From: Methanosarcinales archaeon ex4572_44
Lineage (GTDB): Archaea; Halobacteriota; Methanosarcinia; Methanosarcinales; EX4572-44
DNA length: 5,942 nucleotides
Direction: 5' to 3'
Assembly: GCA_002254825.2 (NCBI GenBank)
Contig: NJEL02000075.1
Coordinates: 1-5,942, forward strand
Part shown: in pieces, positions 1-5,135 of the stretch
How positions within the stretch are numbered: position 1 is the stretch's first letter
How the letters are laid out: each line of letters starts with the position of its first letter
Notes under the pieces: generated by a model
The model's input: the letters and a program-made list of their open reading frames with translations, nothing else
Database searches by the model: none
Told to the model about the DNA's origin: nothing
Made by a program: the position numbers and the translations under genes

Positions 1-1
1 T

Positions 2-79
2 AGGTACTTCATCATTGTAGGACTCCTTTTTATCCTGCTCGAATTATATTATCTCTATTGGAGGGGTGATCTTCGGTGA
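2..79 (+). CDS. C-terminal end of a membrane protein (partial, 5' end outside window)
   Basis: An open frame enters from the left edge and ends at TGA 77-79. It encodes 25 residues: a hydrophobic stretch (FIIVGLLFILLELYYLY) followed by a short basic tail (WRGDLR). This is the shape of a C-terminal transmembrane anchor with a cytoplasmic positive tail. The stop overlaps the GTG start of the following VWA gene in a GTGA arrangement, so the two are almost certainly one operon and translationally coupled. In archaeal and bacterial operons of this type the neighbour is often another BatA-like or VWA membrane protein, but the 25 visible residues cannot identify the family. That part is inference. 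Confidence 0.6.
   Translation, partial: RYFIIVGLLFILLELYYLYWRGDLR
60..71 (+). promoter_or_regulatory. Ribosome binding site of the VWA gene
   Basis: GGAGGGGTGATC lies 4 nt upstream of GTG 76. It contains GGTGATC, a match to the archaeal 16S rRNA 3' end complement (GGAGGTGATC). It supports the GTG start at 76 and lies inside the last codons of the upstream gene, consistent with translational coupling. Confidence 0.7.
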
Positions 80-2340
80 ACTTCGAAGAACCACTCCTAT
101 TGCTACTCGTAAGCCCGGTTCTGCTTGCAGGATTCTACCTCTTGCGGCGCGGGTTCAAGACGCGGGTCATAATAACCCGCCTCCTTGCAATCAGCCTCCT
201 CGTGGCTGCACTGGCAGGACCCTTCACCATCACAAGCCACACAATACGAGATGATGCGCCGCAGGTGACCGTTATTGCTGACAAAACTGTAAGCTGTGAC
301 CTCTACGATCCGAGCGAGGGGGAAAGCCTCTATGAGTATCTGAAAGTTCGAACCCCGAGTCGGTATCGGGAGATAACAGGGATACGAACTGCTCTCGGCG
401 ATGAAATCTTAAAAAGCGGTGGCTCTGGCGAACACATCGTCCTTGTGAGCGATCTGAACAACAACCATGGAGTAGAGATCACAAATGCCATCGCCCTTGC
501 ACGGAGCCAGGGCGCACATGTATATGCTGTGGAACAGACTCCGATCCACACCGATACAGGAATCGAGATCGCAGGAGTTAAGAATATAATCGTTGGAAAC
601 GAGAACACGTACCACGCAATAATCAGACACGTTGGCGACGAGACGACCTACACCCTTCACGTTGAGGCAGACGGGAGAACCCTCTATAGTGAGACGATCA
701 CGCAAAGCGAAGAGAGAAAGGTGATACCACTGCCGTACACACCCCAGAGCGAAGGGAGTCACCGAATAACAGCAACCATTCGCCCCAGAGGCGAGGACAG
801 ATTCAAACTGAACAACGTATTCTACAAATCGGTCTTTGCAGCCCCAAAACCCATGATACTCTACGCGGGAGACGATTCGCCACTTGAAGACGTACTCGTT
901 GAACTGTACCGCGTAGATACCAGCAGACTTTCGGGTGCTCGCTTCGAGGATTACCGAGCGGTTGTGATCGAGAACAAGGATGCAGAGACACTCGGGCCCC
1001 ACACGGGTAAGCTGCGAGAGTATGTGGCAGGCGGCGGCGGACTCATGGTTATCGGAGGAGAGAAGGCATTTGACCGGGGCAGATACAACAATACCGAGGT
1101 TGAAGAGATACTCCCTGTGCTCTCAAAACCCTCCCGGTACGGAGGCGGGCGCAACATCGTAATCGTGATAGACGCATCAGGAAGTACAGATGCAATCATG
1201 TACGATGACATCAAGTTCATCGGACACATCGATGCACTTGCACAGAGCCTCGTCAACAACCGAAACATCGCAGCAAGCACCAAGATCGGAGTGGTGGCAT
1301 TTGGATCAAGTGCAGAGAAGATCGATTTTCTCAGCGCAACCGCGGAGAACAAGCGAATACTGAACCAGAAAATAGCAGCCATAGGACCTGAAAGCGGCGC
1401 AGAACCAACAAACATGGACAAGGGAATCATAGAAGCACAGGAGATGCTGAAAGACTCGTCAGGCGAGAAAACCGTCGTCGTGCTATCTGATGGAAATATT
1501 AGAGAGAATGAATACGCAATTGAAACAGCTGCAATAGAACTCATAGACGAAGGGATAACGCTCCACTTAAGGCAGGTCGGAATCGGGCAGGAGACCTTCA
1601 CAACAATGAGAGAGATAGCAGAAAGCGTAGGTGCAGACTATCAGTACATCGGAACCTCAAACCTAAACATCCAGTTCGAGCCAGTCCCTGAAGCACCAGA
1701 AGAAGAAAAAAAAGAAGAGGAAGCGCTGCGCCAGTTCGGGCTCACCATAACAGACGGCGAGCACTTTATAACAGAGTATCAGAACATCTCAGGTGATATC
1801 ACTGGTTACAACGATGTTACAACTAAGCTCGGCGCCCGACGACTCGTTGCAACTGCCGCAGGTAAGCCAGTCTTGAGCGTATGGAGCCTCGGGCTTGGAC
1901 GCACCGCAGCCCTCACAACCGACAACGGCAACAGGTGGGCAGGCATATTATACACCGCGCCAAACTCAAAGCTTATATCATACACTGTTAACTGGTTAAT
2001 CGGCGACCCACGCCCGGCAGGCGACACCATAACAGCACCCGACATCTGGCTCGGAACACCCGGGAAAATAACGATTAAAACAACAGAAATCCCAGAAGCA
2101 ACCTTCAACGGAGAACTTCTTAGCTTTTCAAAGCAGGGTGACGAGTACATAGCCACCGTAGAACCAGAAAGAGAAGGATTTCACACGATCGACGGATACG
2201 AACTCGCAGCAAACTATCCACTCGAATACCGAAAGATCGGATTCAACACTAATGTCAAAAATACGATAGAGGAACAGAACGGCACAGTCCAGAGTTGCAG
2301 CATTAAGCCAAGAGCTTTTGTATGTCTTATTTTATGGTGA
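76..2340 (+). CDS. Membrane-anchored VWA-domain protein with degenerate glutamine-amidotransferase-like domain; C-terminus probably truncated
   Basis: The protein has 754 residues with a GTG start supported by a strong Shine-Dalgarno site. Two hydrophobic segments (about residues 6-23 and 34-52) anchor the N-terminus. Residues about 60-160 resemble a partial VWA-like fold (HIVLVSDLNNNHG), and about 165-250 look like an Ig/CARDB-like beta region. Residues about 255-350 are GATase1-like (ILYAGDD, GGGGLMVIGGEKAF) with no Cys at the nucleophile elbow, so amidotransferase activity is unlikely. A VWA domain follows (about 360-530) with a complete MIDAS metal site: D366, S368 and S370 (DASGS), T445 and D472. 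After an acidic/Lys linker (about 539-553) comes a beta domain with GLGRTAALTTDNGNRWA, typical of large BatA-like membrane proteins. The likely role is extracytoplasmic, metal-dependent protein binding or complex assembly; the partner is unknown. The last about 15 residues (CSIKPRAFVCLILW) do not look native, and no C-terminal membrane anchor is present. The family call is firm; the function is inferred. Confidence 0.85.
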   Translation: MNFEEPLLLLLVSPVLLAGFYLLRRGFKTRVIITRLLAISLLVAALAGPFTITSHTIRDDAPQVTVIADKTVSCDLYDPSEGESLYEYLKVRTPSRYREITGIRTALGDEILKSGGSGEHIVLVSDLNNNHGVEITNAIALARSQGAHVYAVEQTPIHTDTGIEIAGVKNIIVGNENTYHAIIRHVGDETTYTLHVEADGRTLYSETITQSEERKVIPLPYTPQSEGSHRITATIRPRGEDRFKLNNVFYKSVFAAPKPMILYAGDDSPLEDVLVELYRVDTSRLSGARFEDYRAVVIENKDAETLGPHTGKLREYVAGGGGLMVIGGEKAFDRGRYNNTEVEEILPVLSKPSRYGGGRNIVIVIDASGSTDAIMYDDIKFIGHIDALAQSLVNNRNIAASTKIGVVAFGSSAEKIDFLSATAENKRILNQKIAAIGPESGAEPTNMDKGIIEAQEMLKDSSGEKTVVVLSDGNIRENEYAIETAAIELIDEGITLHLRQVGIGQETFTTMREIAESVGADYQYIGTSNLNIQFEPVPEAPEEEKKEEEALRQFGLTITDGEHFITEYQNISGDITGYNDVTTKLGARRLVATAAGKPVLSVWSLGLGRTAALTTDNGNRWAGILYTAPNSKLISYTVNWLIGDPRPAGDTITAPDIWLGTPGKITIKTTEIPEATFNGELLSFSKQGDEYIATVEPEREGFHTIDGYELAANYPLEYRKIGFNTNVKNTIEEQNGTVQSCSIKPRAFVCLILW

Positions 2341-3651
2341 GAGGCGTTTTCGGTCTCTTGGGAAGAGTACGGTGTTTCTAATGTTTTCTATATTGAGTAG
2401 TGTCATTAGTAGTCGTTCTAATCCGAGTCCCCATCCTGCGTGTGGTGGCATTCCGTATTTGAATGGTTGTAGGTAGGATTTGAAGTCTTCGGGTTCGAGT
2501 CCCTGTTCTTTTATTCGTTCTGTAAGTTGTTCGGTGTTGTGGATTCGCTGGGCGCCTGATGAGAGTTCTATGTTTCTGTGCATCAGGTCGAAGGCTTTGC
2601 TTATCTCTGGTTTGGTTTCTTGTGGCATGGCGTAGAATGGTTTTGTTTCTGTTGGCCAGTCTATTATGAAGTAGTGGTCTGTGTTCGTGGTTTCGTTGAT
2701 GACTTCTGCGATGATTGTTTCTGCGGCTGTGGTCAGGTCTTCGCCCCAAACGAGCTCTTCTCCTCTTGTTGTTGCGATCTCGATTGCTTCGGTATATTTT
2801 AGTCGTTCGAATGGTGGTTCTGGAATTTTTGGTGTGGTTTTTAATTCTTTAAGGGTGTTTTTTGCTTGTGTGGAAATCTCGGTGTAGACGTGTGTGACGA
2901 GTCGTTCGAGTATTTGCATCGCCTGGTTGTGGTCTGTGAAGCTTGCTTCGATGTCGATTGACGTGACCTCGTTTAGGTGTTTGCGGGTGTCGTGTTCTTC
3001 TGCACGGAATATTGGACCTATCTCGAATACGCGGTCAAAACCCGCTGACATCAGCATTTGTTTAAATAGCTGGGGGCTCTGGTTCAGGAATGCTTCTCTC
3101 TCGAAGTATGTGATCGGGAAGAGTGCTGTCCCGCCTTCTGTTGCCGTTGCAACCACTTTTGGGGTTGTGACTTCGATGAAGCCTTCATTTGCCAGAAAGC
3201 TCCTTACGCTCTGGAGAACGTGGTGTCTGATCCTGAATATCGCCTGGACCTTTGGTCTTCGAAGGTCTATGAATCGTGAATCGAGTCTGGTTTCGAGGTC
3301 TGCGTCAACTTTTCCTGTGGTGTCCATCGGGAGCGGTGATGCAGCCTTACTCAACAGATTAATCTTCTCTGGTATGATCTCGTATCCACCCGGGGCTTTC
3401 TTCTCAAGTTTCACCTCGCCTGTGACCGTTACAACAGATTCTCGGCTGAGGCTTTTCACGGCACCGATGAGTTCTGCCGGGGTGGTTTTTTTGAACAGCG
3501 TTGCCTGTGCGATGCCTTCACGATCCCGTATCAATGCAAAGATTATTCCGCCAAGATCGCGTATTTCGTGCACCCAGCCTGCGATGGTGACATGTTCTGA
3601 TCCCATCTCAGGTGTGATCTGGTTTGTGTAGTGTGTTCTCTCAGATTGCAT
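2332..3651 (-). CDS. aspS: Aspartyl-tRNA synthetase, archaeal type (probably non-discriminating)
   Basis: This class IIb synthetase activates aspartate with ATP and charges tRNA-Asp, and possibly tRNA-Asn, in the cytoplasm. It has 439 residues, the full length for archaeal AspRS. The N-terminal OB-fold anticodon-binding domain (about 1-100) carries GWVHEIRDLGG. The catalytic domain has the flipping loop ATATEGGTALFP (about 168-179), motif 2 with R216 in FRAEEHDT, and motif 3 GLGLERL with R413. The end, LFPRDRKRLSP, matches the conserved archaeal AspRS C-terminus, so this 3' end is intact. H28 and P87 align with the Trp/Lys pair of the discriminating Thermococcus enzyme (W26, K85) and agree with the His/Pro pair of non-discriminating archaeal AspRS; this implies a GatCAB route to Asn-tRNA. 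It is transcribed alone from its own promoter and converges on the VWA gene with a 9 bp overlap. The start ATG is preceded by GAGGT. Confidence 0.97.
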   Translation of the reverse strand: MQSERTHYTNQITPEMGSEHVTIAGWVHEIRDLGGIIFALIRDREGIAQATLFKKTTPAELIGAVKSLSRESVVTVTGEVKLEKKAPGGYEIIPEKINLLSKAASPLPMDTTGKVDADLETRLDSRFIDLRRPKVQAIFRIRHHVLQSVRSFLANEGFIEVTTPKVVATATEGGTALFPITYFEREAFLNQSPQLFKQMLMSAGFDRVFEIGPIFRAEEHDTRKHLNEVTSIDIEASFTDHNQAMQILERLVTHVYTEISTQAKNTLKELKTTPKIPEPPFERLKYTEAIEIATTRGEELVWGEDLTTAAETIIAEVINETTNTDHYFIIDWPTETKPFYAMPQETKPEISKAFDLMHRNIELSSGAQRIHNTEQLTERIKEQGLEPEDFKSYLQPFKYGMPPHAGWGLGLERLLMTLLNIENIRNTVLFPRDRKRLSP

Positions 3652-3657
3652 TTGAGT

Positions 3658-3662
3658 ACCTC
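3658..3662 (-). promoter_or_regulatory. Ribosome binding site of aspS
   Basis: On the minus strand GAGGT lies 6 nt upstream of the aspS ATG (3649-3651). This is a standard Shine-Dalgarno spacing and supports the full-length start. Confidence 0.65.
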
Positions 3663-3693
3663 AAATTCTTTCACTCAGGATTGTGGTCAATTA

Positions 3694-3701
3694 ATATTAA
3701 A
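3694..3701 (-). promoter_or_regulatory. Probable TATA box of aspS
   Basis: The minus strand reads TTTAATAT in an AT-rich block (3688-3705) within otherwise mixed sequence. Adding about 26 nt puts transcription start near 3671, giving a leader of about 20 nt that includes the GAGGT site. The spacing is good, but the match to the consensus is by eye only. Confidence 0.45.
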
Positions 3702-3729
3702 TTAACCCGATCAACTATTCAATTCACAG

Positions 3730-3828
3730 GTCGCTGGAGTCTATATCTAATCTAATAATAACTTTATATCGTGCGCCTCAGAACTCATAGGGTTCATCAT
3801 TTCTAAAATCTTCAGAGAACCTTTTTCA
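3730..3828 (-). pseudogene. Possible decayed 3' tail of the MBL-fold hydrolase gene
   Basis: Reading on past the hydrolase stop in the same frame gives TGA (3826-3828), then KRFSEDFRNDEPYEF, a third TGA (3778-3780), then GARYKVIIRLDIDSSDL up to a stop at 3724-3726. Members of the COG1237-type family normally continue about 30-40 residues beyond the PCHCT motif with a Lys/Phe-rich helix and a closing G-A-G-x-x-I-type strand. The interrupted frame has that pattern (KRF near the start, then GARYKVII). The other genes here use TGA as an ordinary stop, so recoding is not indicated. The resemblance is from memory of the family, not an alignment. Confidence 0.35.
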
Positions 3829-4410
3829 TCATTGCTTGTATCTGGTACAATGGCATGGGATTATCATCGATAGATCCCCTATGTACTCGTATCTGTTGAA
3901 CCCATGGAACCCTCCAATCAGACCACAGACGTCACCAAACGCGCGAGCAGCATCGAGGATGGTTTCAAGACCTGGGTGAGCACAGCCCGTCACCACCAGA
4001 AGACCGACCCGTGTCTCAATGACCAAAGCCTGTTCTTTTCCGCTCTTAAACTCGCCTGTTGTGTATATGTGCTCTGCAATACTCAGTGGTTTTGTCTCAA
4101 CCCGCTTTGCTCTTCGGGCAATCTCTTCTTTTAAGCGTGGAGATGACGAATCTGGAAGGTGCACAACAACCTGCGGGTGTAGAATATGGGTGATGCCGCC
4201 CACGTGATCCCAGTGAGTATGAGAGATCACTATAACATCGATCTCTTCTCTCCCAACACCGAATCGCTTCAGATTGTGAAGTAGAATGTTGCCATCCCAA
4301 CCAGCATCGAATAGCACCTTCTCTCTCGCAGTCTCGATAAGACAAGAAAAACCCCAACCGTTAAGAAAACCCTCATCAGCCTCGTTATCATAAACGATTC
4401 TCAACTTCAT
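3829..4410 (-). CDS. Metallo-beta-lactamase-fold metal-dependent hydrolase (COG1237-like), C-terminally shortened
   Basis: The protein is a probable dinuclear-metal hydrolase of the beta-lactamase superfamily; its substrate is unknown. From the chosen ATG it has 193 residues. It starts MKLRIVYDNEA, as is common in this family, then has VLFDAGWDG (32-40), the metal motif SHTHWDHVGG with H64, H66, D68 and H69, TGCAHPG with H145, GGFHGF with H169, and PCHCT with H187. All expected metal ligands are therefore present. A further in-frame ATG at 4467 would add 19 residues that look unlike the family and lack a ribosome binding site, whereas GGGATGAT lies 6 nt upstream of 4410. Family members usually run about 30-40 residues past PCHCT; this one stops 4 residues after it at a tandem TGA TGA. 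It may still be active because the metal site is complete. It has no operon partner in the window. Confidence 0.85.
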   Translation of the reverse strand: MKLRIVYDNEADEGFLNGWGFSCLIETAREKVLFDAGWDGNILLHNLKRFGVGREEIDVIVISHTHWDHVGGITHILHPQVVVHLPDSSSPRLKEEIARRAKRVETKPLSIAEHIYTTGEFKSGKEQALVIETRVGLLVVTGCAHPGLETILDAARAFGDVCGLIGGFHGFNRYEYIGDLSMIIPCHCTRYKQ

Positions 4411-4416
4411 TTTCGT

Positions 4417-4424
4417 ATCATCCC
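4417..4424 (-). promoter_or_regulatory. Candidate ribosome binding site of the MBL hydrolase
   Basis: The minus strand has GGGATGAT 6 nt before ATG 4408-4410. It shares TGAT and the leading G residues with the archaeal GGAGGTGAT consensus. It favours this start over the ATG at 4465-4467, which has no such site. The match is moderate. Confidence 0.4.
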
Positions 4425-4617
4425 AAAGAGATTTGTTACAATTCTCAAGTCTCTTAAATTCATTCATCGATGATAGCTATTGCGCCATCACTATCCAGTG
4501 ATTTGAAAACGCTTGTTATGTACTCTATCCCAATAAAAGGTTGGTATAGCCTCTTGCTATTATGGATCAGGGCTCATTTAGATAGGAGTATCTCCAAGCG
4601 AATTCGTTAGGGGTTGT

Positions 4618-4695
4618 TGGTGGGGCCGCTGAGATTCGAACTCAGGTCGCAAGACCCCCAGTCTTGCAGGATGGTCCAGGCTACCCTACGGCCCC
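4618..4695 (-). tRNA. tRNA-Pro (anticodon GGG)
   Basis: The minus strand folds as a complete cloverleaf with no intron. The acceptor stem GGGGCCG (4689-4695) pairs with CGGCCCC (4622-4628), and the discriminator is A (4621). The D-arm GGGTAGCCTGGACCATCCT has a three-pair stem including one G-U. The anticodon stem is CAAGA/TCTTG with loop CTGGGGG, so the anticodon GGG is at 4657-4659 and reads CCC/CCU proline codons. The variable loop is 4 nt and the T-arm is CTGAG-TTCGAAT-CTCAG. The terminal CCA (4618-4620) is encoded in the DNA. The mature body without CCA is 75 nt (4621-4695). It is divergent from the SRP RNA gene. No convincing TATA box is visible upstream (4696-4760). Confidence 0.96.
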
Positions 4696-4792
4696 AGCGA
4701 GGTAGGTCAGTACTAAGGAGCATTACATCTACTTTACTCTTTTGCAACGGGGATGGTTTCAGATCTCAGGTCTTCTTGTTTGCGGGGTTAAG

Positions 4793-4802
4793 TTTATTTT
4801 AT
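4793..4802 (+). promoter_or_regulatory. TATA box of the SRP RNA gene
   Basis: TTTATTTTAT follows a G-rich/purine element (GGGGTTAAG), the usual order BRE then TATA in archaea. Its centre lies about 26 nt before G4823, the inferred first base of the SRP RNA. The same transcript, or read-through from it, would also serve nadX. Confidence 0.65.
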
Positions 4803-4822
4803 GTAAGTGTAATCTTTACTCT

Positions 4823-5135
4823 GGCGGGATAGCCTGGGCAATTCGACGTTGCCTGTAACCCGAAACCGTCGATATGCGGGAGGCGAAACCAATGGAAGAT
4901 ATCCTGCTCTTCTGTACCAGCCCACAGGATAACGGTGAAGTTTCGTCCCGTGGGGGTGGTGTTGCTATGAGGGGGCGCTGGAGGGCGGTTTTTCATGGCT
5001 TAATCGTGGAAAATGGTTCAGGCCCGGAAGGGAGCAGACCAGCCGCGAACAACCATCGCTCATGGGGTTGCGGGATGGAGAAGTGCTGGATGTTGGTATT
5101 GTGGGCTGTGGCGCCATCGGGACGATACTTGCAAG
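4823..5135 (+). ncRNA. Signal recognition particle RNA (archaeal 7S RNA)
   Basis: This is the RNA scaffold of the signal recognition particle, bound by SRP54 and SRP19. Visible elements in order: helix 2 GCCU (4832-4835) with AGGC (4881-4884); helix 3 GGGCAA/UUGCCU (4836-4841/4849-4854); helix 4 CCCG/CGGG (4859-4862/4877-4880). Loop CGACG (4844-4848) is complementary to CGUCG (4867-4871), the known L3-L4 kissing contact. Helix 6 is a 10-pair hairpin (4989-4998/5004-5013). Helix 8 has the SRP54 site: GGAA tetraloop (5026-5029) on CCC/GGG, with the CAG and AGCAG internal-loop strands. Helix 5 pairs 4941-4951 with 5070-5080, 4918-4926 with 5100-5108 and 4889-4895 with 5114-5120. Helix 1 may pair 4824-4831 with 5126-5132. 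The resulting length of about 313 nt fits archaeal SRP RNA. The 5' end follows from the TATA spacing and the 3' end from pairing, so both ends are approximate. The 3' part lies inside nadX. Confidence 0.93.

Noticed and set aside
951..1601. 216-codon open frame on the - strand
   Set aside because: It is antisense to the well-supported VWA domain; its composition (Ser/Pro/Ile-rich) is typical of a reverse-strand shadow. The same applies to 409-1002 and 1806-2156.
2894..3631. 245-codon open frame on the + strand
   Set aside because: It is antisense to aspS, whose protein is unambiguous. It has no family-like motif and no ribosome site, and its residue make-up is that of a shadow frame.
3759..3770. 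AACTTTATATC, a TATA-like box on the + strand
   Set aside because: No gene or structured RNA follows on the + strand. It overlaps the apparent remnant of the hydrolase tail and is likely chance in an AT-rich spacer.
3791..3826. GGTTC...GAACC inverted repeat followed by TTTTT, a possible + strand terminator
   Set aside because: The stem is only 5 bp with a 21 nt loop, and no + strand gene ends nearby. On the minus strand the T run is on the wrong side.
3778..3831. Selenocysteine or other recoding of TGA in the MBL gene
   Set aside because: There are three TGA codons, two of them adjacent, at positions with no expected Cys. No SECIS-like element was recognised, and other genes here end in TGA. 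Decay is simpler.
4530..4540. CTTTTATTG on the minus strand as a promoter for the MBL hydrolase
   Set aside because: It would give a leader of about 100 nt to the preferred start at 4410, and the match is weak. It was kept out of the feature list.
4614..4832. 72-codon open frame on the + strand
   Set aside because: It runs antisense through the tRNA-Pro gene and the divergent promoter region, and its N-terminal residues are the translated antisense tRNA.
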